From SCUD01 sp036824505 (GTDB taxonomy: Bacteria > Pseudomonadota > Gammaproteobacteria > Steroidobacterales > Steroidobacteraceae), in NCBI GenBank assembly GCA_036824505.1, contig DAITAA010000002.1, forward strand, positions 1 to 64,000: DNA of 64,000 nt. The letters are read 5' to 3'. Within the stretch, counting starts at the first letter, position 1, and every line of letters begins with the position of its first letter. Made by a program: the position numbers and the translations under genes. The notes beneath the pieces are model-generated. The model was not told where the DNA came from, made no database searches, and worked only from the letters and a program-made list of their open reading frames with translations. This document shows, piece by piece, positions 25,683-36,144 of the stretch.

Positions 25683-26060
25683 ATGCAGCAAGCGGTGCGG
25701 AAATATCTGAAGGCCCTTGAAGCGGGCGATGCCGACAAGGCGGCCTCCCTGTTCGTGGCGGACGGCTGGGTCCAGTCGCCATTTCTGGGCCGTTTGCCGG
25801 TGCGCAACTTCGTCGAAAAGGTCGCCAGCGCGTCGGGCGACTCCAAGCTCACCGTGTATGACGTTCTCGTCAGCGCTGAAGGCCATCTGAGGGCCGTCGC
25901 GTATTACCTGTACGATTGGTCGCTGAAGGACGGATCGCGGGTGTCGTTCGACTGCGCGGACGTTTTCAACTTCGATCCGGAAACCGGGCGCATCGCGTCC
26001 GTCGTGCTTGTTTACGACACCCACCTCGTCCGCGGCGTCGTCGACAAGAAATATCCGTAA
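25683..26060 (+). CDS. SnoaL/NTF2-like protein
   Basis: A 125-residue protein with the cone-shaped NTF2 fold pattern: an N-terminal helix with YLKALEAGDADKAASLFVADG, then beta strands ending VLVYDTHLVRG. Relatives are small isomerases, dehydratases or ligand-binding proteins. Nothing in the sequence fixes a substrate. It stands alone 88 bases after the FAD enzyme and 88 bases before the GTPase-like gene. The cassette gene at 57776 has the same fold but low similarity. Confidence 0.75.
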   Translation: MQQAVRKYLKALEAGDADKAASLFVADGWVQSPFLGRLPVRNFVEKVASASGDSKLTVYDVLVSAEGHLRAVAYYLYDWSLKDGSRVSFDCADVFNFDPETGRIASVVLVYDTHLVRGVVDKKYP

Positions 26061-26148
26061 TGCATCCGGCAGACCTTGCCGTTCCTGCGCTATTCTTGCA
26101 ACCAGCCCCGCGCCCGCGGGGCTCCTCAGATGGAGATGGGAAACCGGT

Positions 26149-27471
26149 ATGAGCCGCCAGCGTGTGATCATCATGGGCGCCGCCGGGCGCGACTTTCACA
26201 ACTTCAATGTCTTCTTCCGCGACAATGCCGCCTACGACGTGGTCGCCTTTACCGCCACCCAGATTCCGAACATCGACGGGCGAAGCTACCCGGCAAAACT
26301 GGCAGGCTCCCGGTATCCGAAAGGCATTCCGATCCACCCCGAGACTGATCTGGTCAAGCTCATCCGCTCGCTGAAAGCCGACCAGGTCGTCTTTGCTTAC
26401 AGCGACGTCTCGCATGAGACCGTGATGCACAAGGCGTCCCTGGTCCTGGCGGCCGGCGCGGATTTCCACCTGATGGGCCCCGGGACGACGCAGATCAAGT
26501 CGAGGAAACCGGTGGTCTCGGTCTGCGCAGCTCGCACCGGCAGCGGCAAGAGCCAGACGACGCGCCGTGTCGCCGAATTGCTGATGGCGCGCGGTTACAA
26601 GGTCGCGGCCATCCGCCACCCGATGCCGTACGGAGACCTGGTCAAGCAGGCCGTGCAGCGCTTCGCGACTTACAAAGATCTGGCGGCGCAGGACTGCACG
26701 ATCGAGGAGCGCGAGGAATACGAACCACACATCGACCGCGGAATCGTTGTCTACGCCGGTGTCGACTACGAGCGGATCCTGCGCCAGGCTGAAGCCGAGG
26801 TCGATGTCATCCTGTGGGATGGCGGCAACAATGACCTGTCGTTCTACAAGAGCGACCTGCACATCGTCGTCGTTGACTCGCACCGGCCCGGTCATGAGCT
26901 GAGCTACCATCCGGGCGAGACCAACCTGCTGATGGCCGATGTGGTCGTCATCAACAAGGTCGATACCGCCAACCAGGACGCCGTGATGGCGGTTCGCGAA
27001 AATGTCCGCTCCCGCAATCCCAACGCCATCCTGATCGAGGCCGCCTCGCCGATCTTCGTGGAGGACCCGGCCGCGATCCGCGGCAAGCGCGTGCTGGTCG
27101 TTGAGGATGGACCCACGCTGACCCACGGCGAAATGGCTTACGGCGCCGGCTGGGTGGCGGCTCGCCGCTTTGGTGCCGCCGAGATCATCGATCCGCGGCC
27201 ATTCGCGAGCGGGACGATTTCAAAGACCTATGCCAAGTACCCGACCACCGGCAATGTGCTGCCTGCGATGGGCTATGGCGACAAGCAGATGCGCGAATTG
27301 CAACGCACGATCAACCGCTCCGACGCCGACCTGGTGCTGATCGGCACGCCGATCGACCTCGGCCGCCTGCTGAAGCTCAACAAGCCGAGCCAGCGCATCC
27401 GCTATGAGCTGCAGGAAATCGGCCAGCCGACCCTGGATGAGGTGCTGGCCAAGCGTTTTCCTGCGAGGTAG
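26149..27471 (+). CDS. Homologue of cyclic 2,3-diphosphoglycerate synthetase (P-loop GTPase-like)
   Basis: A 440-residue protein. The N-terminal Rossmann-like part starts RVIIMGAAGRDFHNFN. A P-loop ARTGSGKSQTTR lies around residues 128-139, and VINKVDTA resembles the NKxD guanine-specificity motif. IDPRPFASGTISKTYAKYP is typical of the CpgS family. Archaeal CpgS makes cyclic 2,3-diphosphoglycerate; bacterial homologues are widespread but unproven. ATG at 26149 has GGAGA upstream. It is a single-gene unit convergent with the M20 peptidase gene. I would not assert the archaeal activity here. Confidence 0.8.
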   Translation: MSRQRVIIMGAAGRDFHNFNVFFRDNAAYDVVAFTATQIPNIDGRSYPAKLAGSRYPKGIPIHPETDLVKLIRSLKADQVVFAYSDVSHETVMHKASLVLAAGADFHLMGPGTTQIKSRKPVVSVCAARTGSGKSQTTRRVAELLMARGYKVAAIRHPMPYGDLVKQAVQRFATYKDLAAQDCTIEEREEYEPHIDRGIVVYAGVDYERILRQAEAEVDVILWDGGNNDLSFYKSDLHIVVVDSHRPGHELSYHPGETNLLMADVVVINKVDTANQDAVMAVRENVRSRNPNAILIEAASPIFVEDPAAIRGKRVLVVEDGPTLTHGEMAYGAGWVAARRFGAAEIIDPRPFASGTISKTYAKYPTTGNVLPAMGYGDKQMRELQRTINRSDADLVLIGTPIDLGRLLKLNKPSQRIRYELQEIGQPTLDEVLAKRFPAR

Positions 27472-27537
27472 GGCGCTCGGCCGCCGCGGCGCTCTGCGGT
27501 GCAGCTGTCGAGCCCCACGTTGATGCCGCTCGTCGAA

Positions 27538-28848
27538 TCAGGGCTTGCCCAGCAACTCGAGTGCCGCCAGAGTCATGGCCTCGACGCCCGCCTTGATCGA
27601 GGTCTCCGGATCGATCACGAACAGCGGCGAGTGATGCTCGGCCCAGTTGCCCGAGGCGATATTCTTAGGCGGCGTGCCGCCAACCTCGAAGTACACGCTG
27701 GGAATGGGCGGATCGACGTTCACCAGGTCCGGGAAGTCCTCGGCACCCATATTGGTCTGCGCCCACGGGACAAAGGCGTCAGCGCCCATGCCTTTCTCCA
27801 TTGCCGCGCGCACGCGCCGCGCGAGTGCGGCATCGTTATTGGTCGTGGGGGCGCCATCCGGCGACACGATGATCTCCGGCAGCATGTCCTCGCGGACGCC
27901 GGCCGCGCGCGCAGTATTGATCGCCACGCGCTCGATGCTCTTCAGCAGTTGCGCGCGTGTGGCTTCGGAATTGGCGCGCACCGTTATATCGAGTCGGGCG
28001 TTGTCTGCGATTACATTCGGCGCCGTGCCTGCATTGAAGGCGCCGACCGTGATCAGTGCTGGTTCGATCGGCGAGATCTCGCGGGTCACGATGTTCTGCA
28101 ACGCCAGCACAATCTGGCTGCCGATCACGACCGGGTCATTGCCGTTCTGCGGCGCCGCGCCGTGTGTGGCAATGGTCTTCACGTTGATGCGCACCGTGTC
28201 GGCGCTGGAATACATCAGGCCGTCGCTGAAGGCGATCTTTCCCGCAGGGTACTTCGAGATCACATGCATCGCGAGCGCGAAATCCGGCCGTCCCACGCGT
28301 TGGTAAAGCCCGTCGGCCACCATGCCGCGTGCGCCACCGAGCGCTTCCTCCGCCGGCTGACCCAGCAACAGCAGCGTGCCATGCCACCGGTTCTTCAGTT
28401 CGGCCATGCGCCGTGCCACGCCGACCAGCGAGGTGACGTGCATATCGTGGCCACAGGCGTGCATCACCGGCATTTCCTTGCCTTCCAGGTTGACCTGGCG
28501 CGCGTTCGACGCGTAGGCGAGGCCGGTCTTCTCCAGCACCGGCAACGCATCCATGTCGGCGCGGATCAACAGCACCGGCCCGTCGCCGTTGTGTAACGTG
28601 CCGACCAGGCCGGTCACGCCGATATTGCGCGTCACGCTGAAGCCCGCCTCATTCAATTCGAGGGCAAGGCGGTCCGAGGTCTTGAACTCCTGCCGTGACA
28701 ACTCGGGGTTGGCGTGCAGATGCTGGAACAGCTTTTCGAGGTAGGGATAGTCGCCTGCGATGGCCTCATCGAGTGAGGCGGCGCCGACGGATGGCGCGGC
28801 GATCGAAAGCGCGACCAGGGAAGCGTGCAGGCAGTGGCGGACGTGCAT
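27538..28848 (-). CDS. Secreted M20-family amidohydrolase/carboxypeptidase
   Basis: A 436-residue metallo-hydrolase with a signal peptide ending APSVGA-A. Metal-binding and catalytic segments are LIRADMDALP, HACGHDMHVTSLVG, QPAEEALGGARGM and the dimerisation-domain start NVKTIATHGAAPQNG; the late ligand is in EHHSPLFVIDP. This is the amidohydrolase (hippurate/IAA-amino-acid hydrolase) branch of M20. ATG at 28848 has GGAG upstream and gives the signal peptide. The 284 bases to the next gene (28849-29132) show no recognisable feature except the presumed promoter. Confidence 0.9.
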   Translation of the reverse strand: MHVRHCLHASLVALSIAAPSVGAASLDEAIAGDYPYLEKLFQHLHANPELSRQEFKTSDRLALELNEAGFSVTRNIGVTGLVGTLHNGDGPVLLIRADMDALPVLEKTGLAYASNARQVNLEGKEMPVMHACGHDMHVTSLVGVARRMAELKNRWHGTLLLLGQPAEEALGGARGMVADGLYQRVGRPDFALAMHVISKYPAGKIAFSDGLMYSSADTVRINVKTIATHGAAPQNGNDPVVIGSQIVLALQNIVTREISPIEPALITVGAFNAGTAPNVIADNARLDITVRANSEATRAQLLKSIERVAINTARAAGVREDMLPEIIVSPDGAPTTNNDAALARRVRAAMEKGMGADAFVPWAQTNMGAEDFPDLVNVDPPIPSVYFEVGGTPPKNIASGNWAEHHSPLFVIDPETSIKAGVEAMTLAALELLGKP

Positions 28849-29132
28849 GGTGTGATCTCCAGCGGATTGATACTGGTACGGGCGACTCCACATTGCGCTT
28901 ACAGCAGCGACACCAGCAAGCTCGCTCTGGCCGTACGCCGCGCCCACCGTGACAAGGGCTGCACAGCGGAGGATTCGCAATGCACTAGTGAGAGTGCCCA
29001 TGACTCATGTCATAGGTTGGTCGCAAGCCGCGTGATCGCAATGGGGTGCGACGCTCAGCGGCAGCGGCTGGTGCAGATATCTGGCGCATGTTGATGCCGT
29101 TCCCGAAGCGCCGCTTCAGTGGCGACCCAAAG

Positions 29133-30047
29133 TCAGTTCGGGCAATACGCGGGAATCCAGTCAGGCCGCTGCGCCGGAGTCACCATGGGCAACGCATGAG
29201 CTTTCAGATAGGGTATGGTCACATCGACAATGGCGCGATAAAACGCGCGGTCGCAATCGTTTCCGGCCCACAGGCTGGTCGCATCGCCGTTCTGCAACGC
29301 GTACATGTACAAGAAACTCGCCACCTCGTTTGCCTGGTTTACCGCCATACGATTATAGAAAATCCGCCACTGGTCGGTATTCCACCAGGACGGGTCAGCA
29401 ACTTGCCGCCGCGCGCCGCCAACCTTCCATCCCGGCGCCAGCCAGACGACCGAGTAGATCCGATTGGTCGCACCCTTCATGATCTGCACATACCTTGCAT
29501 AGTCCCTCTCCGAGATCAGGTAGGGATCTATGACCCAGCCATCGGCTGGAATCGCGTGCCAATCGGTCCTCAATACGCCGTTAATGGTCCTGCCGATGCC
29601 GACCCATTGCAGAAATATCCTTGATGGATAGGCCGACTTCAGTGCCCTGTAGACGTCTGCCAGTCGCTGCCTGCGATCACGGCTCAGCATGTTCTCCTCA
29701 TCGATCGTAATGCCCTCCAGAGGAACTCCGGATAACTGGTCCAGCATCCGCGACGCTGCCGCGATGATGGTCTCCAGCGGCGGCATGGGCTCATTGCTCC
29801 GTCGCTGTTCCTTTGTCTCCAGAAATTCGAAATCGATTACGACCCGCTGACCCTGCGACGCAAGCTTCTTGATGTCAGCGATCTTCGTCGCATTCTCAGC
29901 CCAGCCTTGATACTGGACCATGACCAACGGGAACGTCTTGGCGACCTCGCCATTCCATGTACCTGCGCTGAATGCATAGACGCCGAACGTGTTTCCACTC
30001 GGATTACCGAGTGAGGTCTGCGCGACGCCGAGCGTAGGCGAGAGCAC
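29133..30047 (-). CDS. Secreted protein of unknown function, uncertain start
   Basis: From GTG at 30047 the protein has 304 residues; I do not recognise a named family. Segments such as RVVIDFEFLETKEQR, GITIDEEN and WVIDPYLISERDYARYVQ suggest a TIM-barrel glycosidase-like enzyme with acidic catalytic residues, but this is only pattern-based. The in-frame sequence upstream of the GTG adds DFRAALCWILVL, which completes a good signal peptide ending GVAQ. That region has no ATG, GTG or TTG. It has AGGAG at 30101-30105 and, eight bases on, two ATA codons (30087-30092). The real start may be ATA, or the base may be a mutation or sequencing error. Base composition is lower in GC than the neighbours, suggesting recent acquisition. 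Confidence 0.65.
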   Translation of the reverse strand: MLSPTLGVAQTSLGNPSGNTFGVYAFSAGTWNGEVAKTFPLVMVQYQGWAENATKIADIKKLASQGQRVVIDFEFLETKEQRRSNEPMPPLETIIAAASRMLDQLSGVPLEGITIDEENMLSRDRRQRLADVYRALKSAYPSRIFLQWVGIGRTINGVLRTDWHAIPADGWVIDPYLISERDYARYVQIMKGATNRIYSVVWLAPGWKVGGARRQVADPSWWNTDQWRIFYNRMAVNQANEVASFLYMYALQNGDATSLWAGNDCDRAFYRAIVDVTIPYLKAHALPMVTPAQRPDWIPAYCPN

Positions 30048-30100
30048 AAGGATCCAGCAGAGCGCCGCGCGAAAATCGGTAAAGATTATTATGTCGATCT

Positions 30101-30105
30101 CTCCT
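30101..30105 (-). promoter_or_regulatory. Candidate ribosome binding site for the secreted protein with a non-standard start
   Basis: AGGAG on the minus strand, eight bases before an in-frame ATA-ATA-ATC run. The only in-frame standard start (GTG at 30047) has no such site and would remove most of the signal peptide. This site therefore favours initiation at about 30092. Confidence 0.5.
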
Positions 30106-30246
30106 GGAAAATCTGAGTACCACTATACCTCGCCGTATTCTGCAACGGGCAGGGAGACATCCGCGTCTGGCCATGGCACGTGGATCAGCACAAGGTAACT
30201 GCCTTCAGGCCCCAAGACGTCCGGAAATCGAGCCTTATTCCCGTCA

Positions 30247-30273
30247 AAAGAAAGGCCCCCGCAGGGGGCCTTT
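30247..30273 (-). terminator. Rho-independent terminator downstream of hppA
   Basis: A perfect 10-bp stem (AAAGGCCCCC at 30251-30260 with GGGGGCCTTT at 30264-30273, loop GCA). On the minus strand it is followed by TTTCTTTT. It lies about 50 bases after the hppA stop codon. Confidence 0.85.
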
Positions 30274-30311
30274 CTGTCAGTCGGACGACGCAAGAAGGGA
30301 CAATTCGCTGC

Positions 30312-30322
30312 GGGGACAGTCC

Positions 30323-30323
<1 letters not shown>
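30312..30323. repeat. GGGGACAGTCCC motif at the hppA stop codon
   Basis: A short palindromic element sits directly at the stop codon of hppA. The same core occurs at 43456-43468 just after metK. Such GGGGACTGTCCCC elements are often scattered through proteobacterial intergenic regions, so this may be a REP-like unit. Confidence 0.45.
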
Positions 30324-32359
<2,036 letters not shown>

Positions 32360-32383
32360 GAAATTACTCCCTGGAAACCAAAA

Positions 32384-33667
32384 TCATATCACGAAAGGCT
32401 GTAATTTCCGGCGCACGCGCACGGCCGAAAGCTCCGCATAGACCGGGATACCGGCCTTGAATGGCGGATAATCCTCGCCGCCGATCAGCGGCTCGAGATA
32501 GCGGCGGCAGGCGGCAGTGATGCCGAATCCGTCGGCAGTGATGAAATTCCGCGGCACCATCTTTTCGCGATTGGCGACTTCCGCGATTGACACGGAGCCG
32601 ATCTTCCAGCGGTACGGCTTCGAAGACTTGCGCACGATCACCGGCATCACGGCGTTTTTCCCGGCAAGCGCCAGCTCGACCGCCGCGCGACCGACAGCGT
32701 AGGCCTGCTCGACATCCACTCGCGAAGCGATGTGACGTGCCGAGCGCTGCAGGTAGTCGGCGAGCGCCCAGTGATACTTGTAGCCGAGCGTCTCCTTGAC
32801 CATCGCGGCGAGCGTCGGTGCGACACCGCCGAGCTGCACGTGGCCAAAGGCGTCGCGCGTGCCCATGTCGGACAGGAACTTGCCTTCCGCATTGCGCGTG
32901 CCTTCGGAGGCGACGATGACGCAGTAACCTTTCTGCTCGACGGTTTCGCGCACGCGCGCGAGAAAGCGCTCGCGGTCGAAGGCGATTTCCGGGAACAGGA
33001 TGATGTGCGGAGCGTCTCCGGTCCTGCGGGCCGCGAGGCCGCCGGCCGCTGCGATCCAGCCGGCGTGACGGCCCATGACCTCGAGGATGAAGACCTTGGT
33101 CGAGGTGCGCGCCATCGATGCCACGTCGAGCGAAGCCTCGAGCGTCGATACTGCAACGTACTTGGCGACGGACCCGAAGCCGGGGCAGCAATCGGTGACC
33201 GGCAGGTCGTTATCCACGGTTTTTGGCACGCCGATGCACGCGACGTGATGACCCATCTGCTCGCCGAGCTGCGAGAGCTTGAGCGCCGTGTCCATCGAGT
33301 CGTTGCCGCCGTTATAGAAGAAGTAGCCGATGTCGTGGGCGCGGAATACCTCGATCAGGCGTTCGTACTTCGCGCGATCACGTTCGAGGTCCTTCAGCTT
33401 GTAGCGCGCTGAGCCGAACGCGCCTGCCGGCGTGTGGCGCAACGCACGTATCGTCGCCAGGCTCTCGCGGCCGGTGTCGATCAGGTCCTCGGTCAGCGCG
33501 CCGACGATTCCGTCGCGGCCGGCGTACAGGTGCCTGACGCGGTCACGGCGCTGGCGGCAGGCCTCGATGACGCCGCAGGCCGTCGCATTGATGACGGCGG
33601 TCACGCCGCCGGACTGCGCGTACAGTGCATTGCGAGGCGCGGGCTTGTCGCTCTTGCGTCTGGCCAT
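32384..33667 (-). CDS. pfp: Pyrophosphate-dependent 6-phosphofructokinase
   Basis: A 427-residue phosphofructokinase. The nucleotide/PPi loop reads GGNDS (residues 120-124) instead of the GGDGS of ATP enzymes, and PKTVDND (148-154) carries the lysine of PPi-dependent members. EVMGRHAGWIAA is the sugar-phosphate-site signature. The reaction is reversible: fructose 6-phosphate plus PPi gives fructose 1,6-bisphosphate plus phosphate. ATG at 33667 gives the standard N-terminus. It is upstream of hppA in one unit and divergent from adk. No ATP-dependent phosphofructokinase appears in the window, in line with organisms that use PPi-PFK as the sole glycolytic enzyme. Confidence 0.94.
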   Translation of the reverse strand: MARRKSDKPAPRNALYAQSGGVTAVINATACGVIEACRQRRDRVRHLYAGRDGIVGALTEDLIDTGRESLATIRALRHTPAGAFGSARYKLKDLERDRAKYERLIEVFRAHDIGYFFYNGGNDSMDTALKLSQLGEQMGHHVACIGVPKTVDNDLPVTDCCPGFGSVAKYVAVSTLEASLDVASMARTSTKVFILEVMGRHAGWIAAAGGLAARRTGDAPHIILFPEIAFDRERFLARVRETVEQKGYCVIVASEGTRNAEGKFLSDMGTRDAFGHVQLGGVAPTLAAMVKETLGYKYHWALADYLQRSARHIASRVDVEQAYAVGRAAVELALAGKNAVMPVIVRKSSKPYRWKIGSVSIAEVANREKMVPRNFITADGFGITAACRRYLEPLIGGEDYPPFKAGIPVYAELSAVRVRRKLQPFVI

Positions 33668-33809
33668 CTTCAAGGTCCGTTTTCCGGGCGGGGACACCGC
33701 CCCGTGGGGCGCGCAGCATAGCCGATTTGCCGCGGTTTGACGCGACCGAAAGCCGCGGGCAGGATGGGCGCCCCTCGTGAGGGGCCCCGGGCCCGCGGAG
33801 TGCGTTGCG

Positions 33810-34460
33810 ATGAGGCTGGTATTGCTGGGGGCGCCCGGTTCGGGCAAGGGCACGCAGGCACAGAGAATGCAGGCGCGTCATGGCGTGCCGCAGGTGTCCA
33901 CCGGAGACCTGTTGCGCGAGGCTGTGGCCGCGGGCACGGAACTTGGCCGCGCCGCGCAGGTGGTGATGCAGGCGGGCGGGCTGGTCGCGGACGACATAAT
34001 GCTCGGCATCATCCGCGAGCGGCTTGCGCGCCCGGATGCCGCGCGCGGCTTCATCCTGGACGGTTTTCCGCGCACGCAGGCCCAGGCTGATGGTCTCGCC
34101 GCAATGCTGAAAGATCTCCGAACACCGCTCGATGCCGTCGTGCTGTTGGAAATCGATCCGGAAGTGCTGCTGCGTCGTCTTGCGGGTCGTCGCAGCTGCC
34201 GTCGTTGCGGGCGGGTATTTCACATCGAGACGAATCCGCCCCGGCCCGGCGAGCGCTGCGCGGACGGACGGGAGCACGATCTGTTCCAGCGCCCCGATGA
34301 CAATGAAGCGACCGTGCGCCAGCGTCTCGCGGTCTATGGCGAGCGCACACGCCCGCTGATCGAGTATTACGCCCGGCAGGGCCTGCTGCGCCGGATAGAT
34401 GCCAACGGCACGCTCGACGAAGTCGATGCGCGGTTGCAGGCTGCGATAGCTCCCCGCTAG
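33810..34460 (+). CDS. adk: Adenylate kinase (zinc-type lid)
   Basis: A 216-residue enzyme with the P-loop GAPGSGKGT (residues 7-15), STGDLLRE for AMP binding and GFILDGFPRT. The lid contains Cys130, Cys133 and Cys150 (SCRRCGRVFH), pointing to a structural zinc site that enterobacterial Adk lacks. It balances ATP, ADP and AMP. ATG at 33810 is chosen because it directly precedes MRLVLLGAPG. It is divergent from pfp and convergent with rnd, with only four bases between the ends. Confidence 0.95.
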   Translation: MRLVLLGAPGSGKGTQAQRMQARHGVPQVSTGDLLREAVAAGTELGRAAQVVMQAGGLVADDIMLGIIRERLARPDAARGFILDGFPRTQAQADGLAAMLKDLRTPLDAVVLLEIDPEVLLRRLAGRRSCRRCGRVFHIETNPPRPGERCADGREHDLFQRPDDNEATVRQRLAVYGERTRPLIEYYARQGLLRRIDANGTLDEVDARLQAAIAPR

Positions 34461-34464
34461 TCGC

Positions 34465-35556
34465 TTACAACTGCGCGAGCAACGGCTCACCGACGATGGC
34501 GCGGCGCCAGCCGCTGAGAATCGGCAGTTGCCGCTCACCGCGAAGCAGTGCGGTGAGATCACGACGCGTGGCCAGCACTTCCGGCTGGATCTCGAGTTCC
34601 CCCGCAATGGCGAGCAGCCGTTGCTGCAGGGCCTTGAGCTGCCGCAGCTGCTCGGGCCCCGCGCGCAGCCCGTCATCTGCGATCAGGTCAGCGGGCGGGG
34701 CGTCGTCATCGGAGATCGCTTTCAGGATTTCGCCGCCGACGCGATCCGCGGTCGCGCGCGGCACGCTCGCGATCCGCGAAAGTTGCTCGCGTGTGCGTGG
34801 CCGCGCCTGTGCGATCTCGTAGAGGGCCGCGTCCGGCAGCACCCAGCCGCGCGGCAGGTTTCGCTCCATCGCGCGTTCTTCGCGCCAGCGTGCAATGGCG
34901 CGTATTGCGTGCTGCGCAGCCGGCTGCATCCGTTCCAGACCCTTGAGGCGCCGCCAGGCTTCGGAGGGCAGGACGCGATAGAGGGAGATGTCCGTGAGCG
35001 CCGCGGACTCCTCTGCCATCCAGCCACGGCGGCCGGCGCCAACCAGTCGCTCATCCAGCAGCGCCACCAGCTCCGGCAGGTAGCGCACGTCGTCGGCCGC
35101 GTAGGCGAGTTGCTCGGGCGACAGGGGGCGCCGGGCCCAGTCGGTGCGCGCGTGGCCCTTGCTCAGGTCGACGCCGAGCAGCTGGCGCACAAGTTCCGCA
35201 TAACCGATCTGCGCCGGAAAACCGAGCAACGCAGCCGCCAGTTGCGTGTCGAAAATCGGGGCGAGCGGCAGGCCGGTCAACGGCAGCAGCGCCTCGACAT
35301 CCTGGCGGGCGGCATGCAGGAGCTTGGGCCGGCCCGGATCCGTGAGCGGCGCGACGAGCGCGCGCGCATCCGCAATTTCCAGTGGATCGATCAGCACCAG
35401 ATTTTCGGCAGCCGTGACCTGGATCAGGCACAGGCGCGGGTAATAGGTACGTTCCCGCACGAACTCCGTGTCGAGCGCGAGCTCGGCACCGGCCGGCCAC
35501 GTGCCGACCAGGGAGCGCAGCGTCGATTCGTCACTGATCAGCGCATCGGCAGTCAT
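34465..35556 (-). CDS. rnd: Ribonuclease D
   Basis: A 363-residue DEDD 3'-5' exonuclease. Exo I is ALDTEFVRERTYYP, Exo II is LLHAARQDVEAL, and Exo III is YAADDVRYLPEL. An HRDC domain follows (ERNLPRGWVLPDAALYEIA). RNase D trims the 3' ends of tRNA precursors. The start is placed at ATG 35556 because AGGCGG lies upstream; ATG at 35586 would add ten residues. It is divergent from the small membrane protein gene at 35629. Confidence 0.93.
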   Translation of the reverse strand: MTADALISDESTLRSLVGTWPAGAELALDTEFVRERTYYPRLCLIQVTAAENLVLIDPLEIADARALVAPLTDPGRPKLLHAARQDVEALLPLTGLPLAPIFDTQLAAALLGFPAQIGYAELVRQLLGVDLSKGHARTDWARRPLSPEQLAYAADDVRYLPELVALLDERLVGAGRRGWMAEESAALTDISLYRVLPSEAWRRLKGLERMQPAAQHAIRAIARWREERAMERNLPRGWVLPDAALYEIAQARPRTREQLSRIASVPRATADRVGGEILKAISDDDAPPADLIADDGLRAGPEQLRQLKALQQRLLAIAGELEIQPEVLATRRDLTALLRGERQLPILSGWRRAIVGEPLLAQL

Positions 35557-35628
35557 ATCGGCCGCCTGCTTGGATACAATCGTCATCGTGCACATTATGC
35601 GGAACCGGCCGCCTCAGCCCAAGACAGA

Positions 35629-36144
35629 ATGACCCAAGTGCTGATATCCCTGGTCGAGATTGCCCGCATGCGCCGCGATCCGGGTGAATTGCCGGCCTCG
35701 ATCGTGCTGCTCGTTCTGCTGGCCGTGGCTAATGTGGGCAGCAACGTATTGCAGTCCTGGCTGCTGGATGACAATGACCATCTGCTGGCGCGTTCCGTCG
35801 TCGATCTCGGCTTGACGCTTGCGATGTTCTGGTTCGTGCTGGCGGTGACGCGCAGGCTCTATCGCTATCGGCAGACGATGAACGCGGTGCTCGGCGTTTC
35901 CGTGCTGCTGACACCGCTGCTGCTCATATCGATCGGGCTGCAGCAGCCGGCGCAGGTGTATTACCCGATCAAGCTGTTGGCCTATGCAGGCTGGATCGGC
36001 GTCATCGTCTGGTACACGCTGATCATCGGCCACATCCTGAGGAGCGCACTCGAGATCGGGTTCGTGACCAGCATCGCCATTGCCATCACGACCGTGATCC
36101 TGGGCAGCGCGGTGCTGGACAAGCTGTTCCCGGCGGCGGCCTGA
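35629..36144 (+). CDS. Conserved membrane protein, YIP1-like size, unknown function
   Basis: A 171-residue protein with five hydrophobic segments (starting at about residues 24, 56, 84, 115 and 145). It contains no catalytic motif I recognise. The ATG at 35629 is the first in the non-overlapping part of the frame; its stop shares one base with the mpl start (TGATG), so it is translationally coupled to mpl. Proteins of this kind are often found before mpl in Gammaproteobacteria. Confidence 0.7.
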   Translation: MTQVLISLVEIARMRRDPGELPASIVLLVLLAVANVGSNVLQSWLLDDNDHLLARSVVDLGLTLAMFWFVLAVTRRLYRYRQTMNAVLGVSVLLTPLLLISIGLQQPAQVYYPIKLLAYAGWIGVIVWYTLIIGHILRSALEIGFVTSIAIAITTVILGSAVLDKLFPAAA

